In this document: positions 34,235-42,785 of the stretch, in pieces
Layout: each line of letters starts with the position of its first letter
Numbering within the stretch: position 1 is the stretch's first letter
NCBI RefSeq assembly: GCF_022134585.1
Contig: NZ_JAKNCT010000004.1
Coordinates: forward strand, 62,001 to 126,000
Direction: 5' to 3'
Length of the DNA: 64,000 nt
DNA from: Mesosutterella porci
Lineage (GTDB): Bacteria; Pseudomonadota; Gammaproteobacteria; Burkholderiales; Burkholderiaceae_F
Position numbers and translations under genes: made by a program
The notes under the pieces: generated by a model
The model's input: only the letters and a program-made list of their open reading frames with translations
What the model was told of the DNA's origin: nothing
Database searches by the model: none

Positions 34235-35548
34235 ATGCAGCGGGCCTCCCAGGAAACACTTGAAAAAGCGCGCAACGCCGTGCTCAAGGCCCGCGTGAGC
34301 CTTGCGATGCGCCGCCCCTTCCTCGCCACGGCGCTTCTCGAGCTTCCGGTCCGAGTGCTTGGGGCCGGAGTGCCGACCGCCTGCACGGACGGCTACCGGA
34401 TCATCGTGTCAGCCGAGTTCGCCCTCACCCTCACGCAGCCAGAGCTTCGCGGGCTCCTCGCCCACGAGCTGCTGCACGTGGTGCTCCAGCACAGCGACCG
34501 AAGGGGCGCACGCAACCCCTGGGCCTGGAACATCGCCTGCGACTACGCCGTGAACAACCTGCTGGCCGAGGCCGGATTTTCGATTCCAGAGGGCGGGCTG
34601 CTGCCTCCCCGAAATCTTAAAAACTGTTCGGCCGAGGCCATTTACGACCTCCTTCTCTCCCGCAGGAAAACCGCCGGCGCCGGGCCCGGGCCGGCGCCTC
34701 TTTCCTCCCCTGACGGGTCCATCGAAATCACCCCCCTTGCAAGGCGCCCGGAGAATCGGGACGAAGAAAAAGATCCGGCGGGGGTGATCCCGGGGCCCTG
34801 CGCCGAGGCCGCGGCCGACCTCGTCGACTCCCAGTCGCTTCCTTCGACGCTCGCCCGAAGCGAGGACGACGCGGAAGACGCGAGTGCGAAGAAAATCGTC
34901 GCCCGAATCCGCCGCGAATTCTGTCAGCAGGCGAAAAGCCAAGGCTTTTTCCCCGGCTCAGAGATGGAGGAATTAAAGGCGGGGCCAAAGCCCTCGGTCA
35001 ACTGGCGCGCGCATCTCGCTCGCTTTCTGACCGAAACGCTCAAGACCGACTGGAGGCTTTTTCCGCCCTCGAAGCGCTTCATCTCCCAGGGACTCTACCT
35101 CCCCTCATGCGGCGCCCCGGCCCTGGGATGGATCGTTTTCGCAATCGACACCTCGGGCTCCATGTCGGATGAGGAAATCAGCCAGATCCTCTCTGAGCTT
35201 CAGGCCTTCCGCGAGACTTTCCCTTGCCGCCTCACGGTCCTTCAGGCCGATGCAGACATTGCGGGCGTCTCGGAATTCGAGGCCTGGGATTTCCCGAATC
35301 CGAAGGAGCAGTGGACCATAGCGGGCTGGGGCGGCACGGACTTTCGGCCGGTATTCAAATGGGTGCGGGACAAAACAGCGAAAGAGGGAGAGCCGCCCGC
35401 TGCCCTGATTTACGCGACCGACGGCTACGGGACCTTCCCTGATGCCCCGGGCCTGCCCGTCATCTGGCTGGTCACACCGAACGGAGCAGGAAGGGAATGC
35501 TTCCCCGAGTGGGGAGCATGGGTGCAGCTCCAGGAGCCCGACCGATAA
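34235..35548 (+). CDS. Putative metallopeptidase with VWA-like domain (DUF2201 type)
   Basis: The 437-residue product has a zinc-metallopeptidase motif HELLH (residues 77-81) within LLAHELLHVVLQH, then WNIACDYAVNNLL, an acidic linker and a C-terminal VWA-like domain with the MIDAS sequence DTSGSMS. This arrangement is the DUF2201 family, normally paired with a MoxR-type ATPase as here. GAGGAGG precedes the ATG at 34235. It may be an ATPase-regulated protease or metal-dependent assembly factor. The target is unknown. Confidence 0.83.
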   Translation: MQRASQETLEKARNAVLKARVSLAMRRPFLATALLELPVRVLGAGVPTACTDGYRIIVSAEFALTLTQPELRGLLAHELLHVVLQHSDRRGARNPWAWNIACDYAVNNLLAEAGFSIPEGGLLPPRNLKNCSAEAIYDLLLSRRKTAGAGPGPAPLSSPDGSIEITPLARRPENRDEEKDPAGVIPGPCAEAAADLVDSQSLPSTLARSEDDAEDASAKKIVARIRREFCQQAKSQGFFPGSEMEELKAGPKPSVNWRAHLARFLTETLKTDWRLFPPSKRFISQGLYLPSCGAPALGWIVFAIDTSGSMSDEEISQILSELQAFRETFPCRLTVLQADADIAGVSEFEAWDFPNPKEQWTIAGWGGTDFRPVFKWVRDKTAKEGEPPAALIYATDGYGTFPDAPGLPVIWLVTPNGAGRECFPEWGAWVQLQEPDR

Positions 35549-35717
35549 AAAGCTGCACAACAGAAAGCCTGGTTTCAAATATTCAAATTATTTAAATATC
35601 AAAAAACAATCGAAATATGATTTAAACAATGGCTGTAAATGGCATCGGATGGCTCCGCCTCAGACTGAGCGCTGCGGTCAAATCAGTTGCCTTGATCAAC
35701 TAAATAACCAGTCTTCC
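35549..35717. other. AT-rich gap before the MarR remnant
   Basis: After the metallopeptidase stop come about 60 bases of AT-rich sequence (AATTATTTAAATATC), then more balanced sequence up to the MarR start at 35718. No gene or clear terminator is seen. Confidence 0.4.
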
Positions 35718-36016
35718 ATGTCAGTTCAAGCCACCGAACTGGGCGGGGACGGCACCTCCGCCATCGTGCACCGCGTCCGCGCCTTCAACCGCTTCTACAT
35801 GCCGGCCATGAACCTACTCGGCGACCATTACCGCGGCTCCGAATACCCAGTGACAGCCGCGAGGATCTTTTACGAAATCTACTCGAATGAAGGCTGCAAC
35901 GCGGCCTTTATCGCCAAAACGATGCGGGTCGACAAAAGCTATCTCTCCCGCCTCATCAGCAGGCATGAGAAAAACGGCTGTATTAAAAGGAGACCCTCGG
36001 AGAAAGACGGCCGGTC
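35718..36016 (+). pseudogene. MarR-family regulator, truncated by insertion elements
   Basis: The frame from ATG 35718 encodes about 100 residues of a MarR winged helix (VHRVRAFNRFYMPAMNLLG, then YPVTAARIFYEI, AAFIAKTMRVDKSYLSRLISRHEKNGCIKRRPSEKDGRS). The IS3-family element enters at the wing. If the element and one GTC target copy are removed, the frame continues with SLRLFP, the expected wing sequence, for about ten codons before reaching the ISL3 remnant. The gene was therefore intact before two insertion events. The C-terminal half is gone. Confidence 0.75.
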
Positions 36017-36057
36017 TGAACTGTCCCCAGAAGGTGAGACACTTTCTGGGGATTTTC

Positions 36058-36576
36058 ATGTCCAAAAAGATCTCGATTGAAATTCGTCAAAAAGTATTGA
36101 CGTTACTGAAGCAGGGAGCTCGATCCTTTACGATCTCAAAACAGCTGGGATTGGCCCGCATTAGCGTAGAAAACTGGCAAGCGGCATTTGATCGTGGTGA
36201 TGTTTCATGGAGCCTGGATAACAGCTGGCGGAAAAGAACTGAAGCCATGGCGTGGCAGGCTGTCAGGGGGTACGCTGTTTGTCAATCGTACAATGCGGCG
36301 GGCTGTGCTTTGGGGATGAGCGCCAGCGATATACGTCGGTATGTGCAAAACGTTGAAAAGTTCGGCGCTCCCATCCTCAAAAGAGGGGTCCGTTGCCAAG
36401 CCCCGGAGATCAAGAGCATGCCTGATAAAACAACTGCATCCCGCGGCAAAGAAAATGTGGCCAAAGAGCTTAAGACAGCCCGGAGGACCATTGAGGAACA
36501 GCGGATTGTCCTGGACTGCCTGCTGAAGTCCATAGACGAGCATCTGGGCTCAAAAAAAACAATGTGCCATCCTTGA
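36058..36576 (+). CDS. IS3-family OrfA (HTH protein)
   Basis: The 172-residue product starts at ATG 36058 with a helix-turn-helix region (ISIEIRQKVLTLLKQGARSFTISKQLGLARISVENW) and ends with a helical region (KELKTARRTIEEQRIVLDCLLKSI) like the leucine-zipper part of OrfA. Its last codons run over an A8 tract (36552-36559), where the orfB frame overlaps it. It is needed for binding the IS ends. Confidence 0.8.
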   Translation: MSKKISIEIRQKVLTLLKQGARSFTISKQLGLARISVENWQAAFDRGDVSWSLDNSWRKRTEAMAWQAVRGYAVCQSYNAAGCALGMSASDIRRYVQNVEKFGAPILKRGVRCQAPEIKSMPDKTTASRGKENVAKELKTARRTIEEQRIVLDCLLKSIDEHLGSKKTMCHP

Positions 36577-37429
36577 TTCGGCAATTAAGAGCGCACATCG
36601 CAGCGGGGTATCCGTTGCCCGAGCTTGCGAAATTGCAGGTGCCAGCCGGAGCACCTTTTACCGCCGTATTGGAAATCCTGGTAAAAGAGTGCTCGCGGCT
36701 AAGGCTCCTGGCGATCGCATCAAAGTGCTCCAAAAACGCCACGAAGGACGATATGGCGTCAGAAGGATGACGGCAGCCCTTCGCATGGATGGCCATGAAC
36801 GAAAACCCGGACACAACCAAGTCGCACGCGCCATGAAGGAACTTGGATGCCAGGCCGTGATTCGAAGGAAGAGCACATACAGAGTCAGCCTCACAAAGGG
36901 GCGGCTGACCGACGGGACTGTTCTCGAGAACACGCTGAATCGCAAATTTACTCAACAGGAGCCGGGCAAGGTGTTTGTGACGGATGTGACCTATATTCCA
37001 ACTAAAACTGGCTGGCTCTATCTTTCGCTCGTTATGGATCTTTGCACTCGCGAAATCGTCGTCTGTGAAATGAGCCCCTGCCAAAATATGGCGCTTGCGA
37101 TGCAGACGCTCCACTCGCTTAAGGCGGTGGCCAGCGGACCGGCTGTGCTGCACAGCGACCAAGGAGTGCTGTTCACCAGCCCGATGTTCAGGAAACAAGC
37201 TCGGGATTACGGCTTTAAGCAGAGCTATTCACGCAAAGGGAACTGTTGGGACAACGCCGTCATGGAGGGCTGGAACGGAACGCTGAAGACGGAGTGGCTG
37301 TACCACCCGGACAAGCGCTTTGACAAAAATCTGTTGACTTTTAACCAGGCCCGGCGGGAAATTGAAGCCTATTGCGCCTATTACAATGAGAAACGCATTC
37401 AAGCGAAATTAAGTTACCGCTCCCCCTGA
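36536..37429 (+). CDS. IS3-family OrfB, DDE transposase
   Basis: The frame is open from 36536 and encodes CAILDSAIKSAHRSGVSVARACEIAG, then the catalytic core: first D in VFVTDVTYIPTK, second D in LHSDQGVLF, E in NAVMEGWNGTLKTEWL. No ATG with a ribosome site opens it (a GTG lies at 36689), so it is probably made as an OrfA-OrfB fusion by slippage at A8. The frame is +1 relative to orfA, whereas most IS3 elements use -1 shifting. Confidence 0.8.
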   Translation, partial: TSIWAQKKQCAILDSAIKSAHRSGVSVARACEIAGASRSTFYRRIGNPGKRVLAAKAPGDRIKVLQKRHEGRYGVRRMTAALRMDGHERKPGHNQVARAMKELGCQAVIRRKSTYRVSLTKGRLTDGTVLENTLNRKFTQQEPGKVFVTDVTYIPTKTGWLYLSLVMDLCTREIVVCEMSPCQNMALAMQTLHSLKAVASGPAVLHSDQGVLFTSPMFRKQARDYGFKQSYSRKGNCWDNAVMEGWNGTLKTEWLYHPDKRFDKNLLTFNQARREIEAYCAYYNEKRIQAKLSYRSP

Positions 37430-37540
37430 CAATTCAGGGAAGCGGTAACAGGTAAAACCACTCCGAAGCTCAATTAATTCTGTCTCACAAAGTGGGGACA
37501 GTTCAGTCTCTACGGCTTTTTCCCATTTCCGCTCACAGGA

Positions 37541-38016
37541 TGCGACTGGTGTCCAGATCCATGGCAACCGTTGCGTACCGATGCCCCTTATGGGCAGCAA
37601 ATTCGTCAATAGCCAGACGCTTCCCCCGTTGAAATCGGTATTTTGGAACAGATATTTGAGGAGAACCCTGTCGCAGGCCTTGACGGTTTCCCCGCCAAGG
37701 CGGCAGTGGGCAGGTACCTCGCTGATGGATACGCAGAGTCGCAGAAGGGACTGAATGTTGGCGACCATCAGATTCGTTTTTCTGGCGCGGGGACTGACCC
37801 AGAACAGAGATTCCATCTTGTGACGGCCGCAGTTGCAGTGCACCCGACGTGCTTCAAAATGAACGCATACCGGTTCCGTGCCAGCAACGGCGCTTCTCTG
37901 ACAATCCGTCCAGCGCTTTCGTGAATAGAAGAACACCGTTTCCCACATTCAGGGCAGGCAGCGTCGCTCACAGGCTTCAGGTCAATGTGGATGTTTGCGT
38001 CTTCATTGCTTTTCAA
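37541..38016 (-). pseudogene. ISL3-family transposase remnant
   Basis: Minus-strand fragments in three frames rebuild the N-terminal half of an ISL3 transposase: DAACPECGKRCSSIHESAGRIVREAPLL, then VHFEARRVHCNCGR, SPRARKTNLMVANIQSLLRLCVS, and LAIDEFAAHKGHRYATVAMDLDTSRIL containing the first catalytic aspartate. Homology stops at about 37541 against the MarR remnant. At least two frameshifts and loss of the C-terminal half make it non-functional. Confidence 0.75.
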
Positions 38017-38040
38017 ATTCTTAATAGAAAACCGGGGTAG

Positions 38041-38866
38041 CGGAGTTGGGACATAAAATCAAGTTTTGGCGACAAGATTGAGTTTGCTAAAACATTCACG
38101 ACGGTAGCGTCGCTGCATTAACAGTTGTGGCGGCATTAATGATCTTAACGGCGTTCACCGCCTTTCGTCTTTTCTTCAGCCTCGAATCCCCACCTTATCC
38201 AGAAAATCTTTTATGGGCTTGTTGCGGCCCGCTTATGAAGGCGAGTGTGGCACCATTGAAGCAGATCTTCCCGTTATTCCGTGAAGAACCAGCGGACCAT
38301 ATTCAACACGATGACAGACCGGTCTTTCCTCGAACCGGCGATCGGGCTGCCGGCTGCAAAGAGGTCGTGTCTCTTTTGCGGACAAGCTCTTTCGCCGGTC
38401 GACAGGCGCGTTTACATCGACACGGATAAGGCCCCGCCGCATTGATCCCGCAGGGACCAGCCTGAGGCTGATGTGATGGCCGATGGGCCGCAGCGCTTTC
38501 TGCGCAAAGGCGCGGCGCTCCTTTGAAGTCCTGGTTTTTCTTGAGTGCCGCCCGGCCGATGAGCCGGTCGCAGACCATATAAGCCTGCGTGCAAAACCAG
38601 GAGGAGCTTTCACCTTCCAGGGAACAAGGGAAGACACCCCCTGACGTCCGGGCCTGACAGGTCGCCGGCCAAGGCTTCCAAAGCATCCAAGCGGGGACGA
38701 CGAACAGCCCCTTGTCCAAATGCCAGTTTCAGATAAGACGGAAACCGGGAACTTTCAATATCCAGGCCAGCCTCTTCACTTGCTGGCATGCCTCTTTGAG
38801 TGCCGTCGGAAGTGAAAATCCCCAGCCATAAGGCAGGTCAGTATGCCCGGAGGCCTGGCGGGCGAA
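38041..38866. other. Degenerate region next to insertion remnants
   Basis: About 820 bases contain only short overlapping frames on both strands. None has a recognisable domain or a ribosome site. The composition is like neighbouring genes, so it may be the remains of a further mobile element or of the MarR/acetyltransferase neighbourhood. I could not reconstruct a family. Confidence 0.4.
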
Positions 38867-39523
38867 TCAGAGCGAGGCTCCGAACATCAGCCCCGCGCCT
38901 CCTCTCATGCCCGGCACGTCGGGCCAAGGCTGACGACCGCAGGCGACCCAGGGATCGCGCATATAAAACTTCCAGTCGCAGTTCGTATCAGTAAAAAGGC
39001 AGAAGTTCTTTACGCGCCGCGCCTTCATCGCTTTCATGGCAGCGTTGAGAAGGCGTCTTGAAAGCCCGCAGCCGCGGTAATCCGGCGAAACCCAGAGAAA
39101 ATAAAGTTCAGCCGCAAAGACCCGCCCGTTTTCACGGGTCTGGCGCCGCAGATGCTCGTTGATGCGGGAGATGTGGTCGTAAAGTGCAATCGTCTCGGGA
39201 CCGCCCTTTTGAGCGGCAATTTCCTTTTCCAGCGCCGCGCGGCGCTCCGGCAGGTGCGCATCCCCGCCTATGACGGGGCGATCTCCGAAGACTCCTCCCA
39301 CGGCAAGTCCGGCCGTACCGCCCGTGGGCGCGATCAGCAGCCGCCCGAATGTGACGCTTTGCATCATCTTGGCGCAGTACCAGTCCGCAACCTTGGCTCC
39401 AAGCCCGGGAGCTCCAAGCGTCTCCCATCCCCACTGCGCATGAAACGCATCAACAATGCGGCCGTAGTCCGATGAGCGAAGAGCAATTTCAGTGAGCGCG
39501 CCGACGGCGGCTGTCTGCTTCAT
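38867..39523 (-). CDS. GNAT-family N-acetyltransferase
   Basis: The 218-residue product has the acetyl-CoA binding motif A of GNAT proteins: LYFLWVSPDYRGCGLSRRLLNAAMKAMKARRVKNFCLFTDTNCDWKFY, with the R-G-C-G-L turn. The N-terminal part has a longer beta region (GRLLIAPTGGTAGLAVGGVFGD). Substrate unknown. It seems intact and is transcribed toward the degenerate region. Confidence 0.72.
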   Translation of the reverse strand: MKQTAAVGALTEIALRSSDYGRIVDAFHAQWGWETLGAPGLGAKVADWYCAKMMQSVTFGRLLIAPTGGTAGLAVGGVFGDRPVIGGDAHLPERRAALEKEIAAQKGGPETIALYDHISRINEHLRRQTRENGRVFAAELYFLWVSPDYRGCGLSRRLLNAAMKAMKARRVKNFCLFTDTNCDWKFYMRDPWVACGRQPWPDVPGMRGGAGLMFGASL

Positions 39524-39565
39524 AAGGCTTTTCTCATTTCGAAATTAAATTTTTGATTTTCGCAT

Positions 39566-40021
39566 ATGACAACAGTGATGTCCAATCGGCACCGGAGCAC
39601 AGGCAAAAGCAACACTAGCAGAAAGCACAATCCATATGAGAGAAAGTTCTCTAGCACCCTCAGCCGGATTCTGACAACAGAACGGTTGGCCGGACAGACT
39701 CAGGGAATCGAGAAACCGCAGAAAGACTCAGGATTTGAAGAGACTGTTCCTGAACGAACGCCGGAAGGGAAGATCTATGAACAACCAGATCCTGAGAAAA
39801 TCAAACCTGTTGCCCACAGCTACGCAGAATCCCGCACCTTTTCGGAGACCGGTCCCAGGGAGGCCGCGGCAGGAAAGACTCCGTTTTCTGTACGCGAGGA
39901 CAGAGAAAGAGAACTCCAAGCGTTGCAACACGTAATCCAAAACTCAGGGACTTATAGACTACGAAGAAAAGGCTGTGTCAAGGATCGAAATACAAAAAAG
40001 CTCAGAAAAACAAAACCTTAA
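39566..40021 (+). CDS. Hypothetical protein, doubtful
   Basis: An open frame of 151 codons starts 42 bases from the divergent acetyltransferase gene. The product is very polar and basic (RHRSTGKSNTSRKHNPYERK at the start, RNTKKLRKTKP at the end), is probably disordered and shows no domain. No clear ribosome site is seen. It may be a chance frame. Confidence 0.25.
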   Translation: MTTVMSNRHRSTGKSNTSRKHNPYERKFSSTLSRILTTERLAGQTQGIEKPQKDSGFEETVPERTPEGKIYEQPDPEKIKPVAHSYAESRTFSETGPREAAAGKTPFSVREDRERELQALQHVIQNSGTYRLRRKGCVKDRNTKKLRKTKP

Positions 40022-40049
40022 GCGCAAAGTCCCCAATCTTCAGATTCAG

Positions 40050-40124
40050 TGGAGCGGGTGAAGGGAGTCGAACCCTCGTCTCCAGCTTGGAAGGCTGGGG
40101 TAATAGCCGTTATACGACACCCGC
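40050..40124 (-). tRNA. tRNA-Gly (anticodon TCC)
   Basis: The minus strand reads GCGGGTG at the 5' end, pairing with CACCCGC, then a D arm, the anticodon stem CAGCC/AGCTG with loop CTTCCAA (anticodon TCC, plus-strand GGA at 40089-40091), a TTCGACTC T loop, discriminator T and encoded CCA. The cloverleaf is complete. It reads GGA glycine codons. Confidence 0.95.
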
Positions 40125-40636
40125 AAATCGAGAAGTGAAAGTTAGCACGTTGCAGCAAAAATTGCAAAAGCGTAGACCGCCGCAGCTTTCCCCTCGATTG
40201 CCCGCCCCTCTCTTTCTGCGGGCCGCTCTCAGGTGAAGCGTTTTTTCCGCCTCCTTCTGAGGTATTACCAGAGGCTCACGCTTTGAAATGGGGTAAGCTT
40301 TTCAGCAGATTCAAGAACAACACTTCACCGGAAGAACCGACCGAAATGCACTACATCATCACAAAGAGCAGCCGAGTCGATTCCCGCTTCGCCCCCCGAA
40401 TGTGACCGCCGCTCTCCCAGGCGCGGGCAGCGGAGCCCGCGGGACGCCGGACGTCGGGGAAGGCTCGCCCCCCTGAAGCGAACCGCCCGTGCCAAAAACG
40501 CGCGGGAAACAGTTAAAATTATTGTCTTTCGTCACGCTTTTCCCCAAAAGCTCGTTCCAGGCGAGCCCCCTGAGCCGCCGCCCGGGCCCGAAAGCGGCAT
40601 CCAGACGAACATTATTTTTATAAGAGAACCTCAACC
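40125..40636 (+). other. Leader/intergenic region of the methionine transport operon
   Basis: About 510 bases between tRNA-Gly and metQ contain no convincing gene. A -10-like TAAAAT lies at 40514-40519 inside an AT-rich patch (GTTAAAATTATTG). I looked for a SAM riboswitch and did not recognise one. The ribosome site before metQ is weak (AAGAGAACC). Confidence 0.4.
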
Positions 40637-41497
40637 ATGCAGAAACGCACCCTTTTCAAAGCGATCGGCGCTGCCGCCGCCTCCCTCGTCCTTGCCGCGG
40701 GCCTCACCGGCTGCGGCGACAAGAAAGCCGACTCCGGCGACAAGATCGTGAAGGTCGGCGTCGTGGGCGACTACAACGCCCAGTGGGACACCGTGAACAA
40801 GCTGCTCGCGAAGGACCACATCAAGGTCGAGCTCGTGAAGTACTCCGACTACGCGACCCCGAACCGCGCCTTGAACGACAAGGAAATCGACCTCAACGCC
40901 TTCCAGCACAAGGCGTTCCTCGCGAACGACGTGAAGCAGCACGGCTACAAGATCGAAGCGATCGGCGACACGCTGATCGCCCCGCTCGCCGTCTTCAACA
41001 ACAAGAAGAAGATCCAGTCGATTAAGGACATTAAGGACGGCGACACGATTGCCATCCCGAGCGACCTCACCAACGGCGGCCGCGCCCTGAAGGTGCTTGA
41101 GGCAGCCGGCCTCATCACGGTCGACCCCGCCAAGGGCTACGTCGCGAACAAGACCGACATCACGAAGTACAACGTGAAGATCAAGATCATGGAGGCTGAG
41201 TCCGGAGCGCTTGCGAACCTGCTGCCCGACGTGACCGCGGCCCTCATCAACGGCGGCAACGCCTTCACCGCGCACCTTGATCCCACGAAGGACTCGATTT
41301 TCGTCGAGAACGTGGATCCGAAGGTAAACCCCGTGGCCGCCAAGCTCGTGAACGTCATCGTCGCGCGCTCGGCCGACAAGGATAACCCGACCTACAAGAA
41401 GGTGGTTGACGCCTACCACACGGCCGACGTCGCGAAGACCATCAAGGACACCTATCACGGGGCCTTCATCCCCGCCTGGGAAGGCGCTGAGAAGTAA
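40637..41497 (+). CDS. metQ: Methionine ABC transporter substrate-binding lipoprotein
   Basis: The 286-residue NlpA/MetQ-family lipoprotein has lipobox GLTGC (Cys about residue 26) and family segments VKVGVVGDYNAQWDTV, NDKEIDLNAFQHKAFL, IAPLAVFNNKKKIQSIKDIKDGDTIAIPSDLTNGGRAL and ALINGGNAF. It binds methionine or a related amino acid in the periplasm for MetNI, encoded downstream after an amidohydrolase gene. A strong hairpin after the stop probably lets metQ be made in excess over the ABC subunits. Confidence 0.9.
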   Translation: MQKRTLFKAIGAAAASLVLAAGLTGCGDKKADSGDKIVKVGVVGDYNAQWDTVNKLLAKDHIKVELVKYSDYATPNRALNDKEIDLNAFQHKAFLANDVKQHGYKIEAIGDTLIAPLAVFNNKKKIQSIKDIKDGDTIAIPSDLTNGGRALKVLEAAGLITVDPAKGYVANKTDITKYNVKIKIMEAESGALANLLPDVTAALINGGNAFTAHLDPTKDSIFVENVDPKVNPVAAKLVNVIVARSADKDNPTYKKVVDAYHTADVAKTIKDTYHGAFIPAWEGAEK

Positions 41498-41516
41498 ACT
41501 GATCCCGCTGTCCCGC

Positions 41517-41549
41517 ACGGCCCCGAAAGGGGCCGTTGCTTTTGTTTTC
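41517..41549 (+). terminator. Intra-operon terminator after metQ
   Basis: ACGGCCCC-GAAA-GGGGCCGT (41517-41536) is a perfect 8-bp stem with a GAAA tetraloop, followed by TGCTTTTGTTTTC. It lies 20 bases after the metQ stop and 24 bases before the next start, so it is likely a partial terminator that lowers expression of the downstream genes. Confidence 0.8.
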
Positions 41550-41573
41550 ATTGCTTTAGGGGGAGAGAAACAC

Positions 41574-42776
41574 ATGCCGGACATCACGGCGCTTCACGAG
41601 GCGATCCTTGAGCGGATCGCCGGGCGCTATCCCGAGTACCGCCAGGCGGCCATTGACATCCACGGGCACCCGGAGACAAGCAACCACGAGTACTTCGCCT
41701 GCGGCAGGCTATCCGATCTTCTCAAGTCCGAGGGATTTGACGTGAAGGTGGGAGTCGCCGGTCATCCGACGGGCTTCACCGCCGAGTACAAAAGCGCGCG
41801 GCCCGGCCCCGTGATCGTGTTTCTCGCCGAATACGACGCTCTTGCGGGTCTCGGTCACGGCTGCGGTCACAACCTCTTCGGGGCGACCTCGTCGCTCGCG
41901 GCGGCGGGGCTGAAGGCCGTCGTCGATCAGACCGGCGGGACGATCCGCGTCTACGGCACTCCGGGCGAGGAAGGCGGAGAAAACGGCAGCGCTAAGGGCA
42001 GCTTCGTGCGCGAGGGCTTTTTCAAGGATGTGGACGCGGCGCTCTGCGTCCACCCGGGCGCGACCGGCCACCGGCTCTCGGCCGCGAACATCGCCTGCGC
42101 CCCGGTCTCGATCGAATTTTTCGGGCGGGCCGCCCACGCGGCGAGCATGCCCGAGCGCGGGATCAACGCGCTTGACGCCCTGATCCTCACCTACAACGGC
42201 ATCAACGCGCTCCGCCAGCACGTCACCTCCGATGTGCGCATCCACGGCATCATCACCGACGGGGGCAAGGCTCCCAACATGGTGCCTGACTACGCGCGCG
42301 GGTACTTCTACCTGCGCGCCGCAACCGCCCCGAAGCTCGAGGCGCTCTACGGAAAGGTGGAGAAAATCGTCGAGGGCGCGGCCCTCATGACGGGCGCGAG
42401 AGGCGAGATGAAGCCCACGCAGAACCGGGTCGAAAACCTCGTCCCGACGCCCTCCTTCGACGCCGTCTACCGGAAGCACCTCCTCGAGGCGGGCGAGACC
42501 TGCCCGGAAGAAGAGGCTCCCCGGGCTCAGGACTCCTCCGACGTCGGCAACGTGAGCCAGGTGGTCCCGACGATCCAGCCCTGGATCAAGATCAGCTGCG
42601 AAAAGCTCGTTCCGCATACCGAGGGCTTCAAGAAGGCGGCCTGCAGCGAGTCGGGCCTCGCCTCGATCCGGCTCGGCGCCCGGCTTCTCGCCTTCACCGC
42701 GCTCGACCTCATCCTCGACCCCGGGCTTCTCGCTCGCATCAAGGCCGACCACGCCCGGCGCGTGGCCGAACAGTAA
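41574..42776 (+). CDS. M20 family amidohydrolase (AbgB-like)
   Basis: The ATG at 41574, behind AGGGGGAG, gives 400 residues. M20 motifs: FLAEYDALAGLGHGCGHNLFG with the metal-binding histidines, GTPGEEGGENGSAKG with the catalytic glutamate pair, and the lid segment FFGRAAHAASMPERGINALDA. The type with GHGCGHN is closest to aminobenzoyl-glutamate and related amide hydrolases. Lying between metQ and metN, it suggests that the imported compound is an N-acyl or peptide-like methionine derivative that is cleaved inside the cell; this is inference. Confidence 0.85.
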   Translation: MPDITALHEAILERIAGRYPEYRQAAIDIHGHPETSNHEYFACGRLSDLLKSEGFDVKVGVAGHPTGFTAEYKSARPGPVIVFLAEYDALAGLGHGCGHNLFGATSSLAAAGLKAVVDQTGGTIRVYGTPGEEGGENGSAKGSFVREGFFKDVDAALCVHPGATGHRLSAANIACAPVSIEFFGRAAHAASMPERGINALDALILTYNGINALRQHVTSDVRIHGIITDGGKAPNMVPDYARGYFYLRAATAPKLEALYGKVEKIVEGAALMTGARGEMKPTQNRVENLVPTPSFDAVYRKHLLEAGETCPEEEAPRAQDSSDVGNVSQVVPTIQPWIKISCEKLVPHTEGFKKAACSESGLASIRLGARLLAFTALDLILDPGLLARIKADHARRVAEQ

Positions 42777-42785
42777 GGGCCCTGC

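Larger units (their letters stand above)
36017..37505 (+). mobile_element. IS3-family insertion sequence, complete
   Basis: The 1489-bp element runs from TGAACTGTCCCCA (36017) to TGGGGACAGTTCA (37505). The terminal inverted repeats continue inward with GTGAGACA after a short unmatched stretch. It is flanked by GTC on both sides (36014-36016 and 37506-37508), a 3-bp target duplication as expected for IS3. It holds orfA and a DDE transposase orfB in a different frame. It disrupts a MarR gene. Confidence 0.88.

Noticed and set aside
35718-39523. MarR and GNAT genes as the two halves of one fused MarR-acetyltransferase gene split by insertions
   Set aside because: The acetyltransferase reads on the opposite strand and is complete on its own.
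40125-40636. SAM-type riboswitch before metQ
   Set aside because: No conserved SAM-I, SAM-II or related core could be recognised by eye in the leader.
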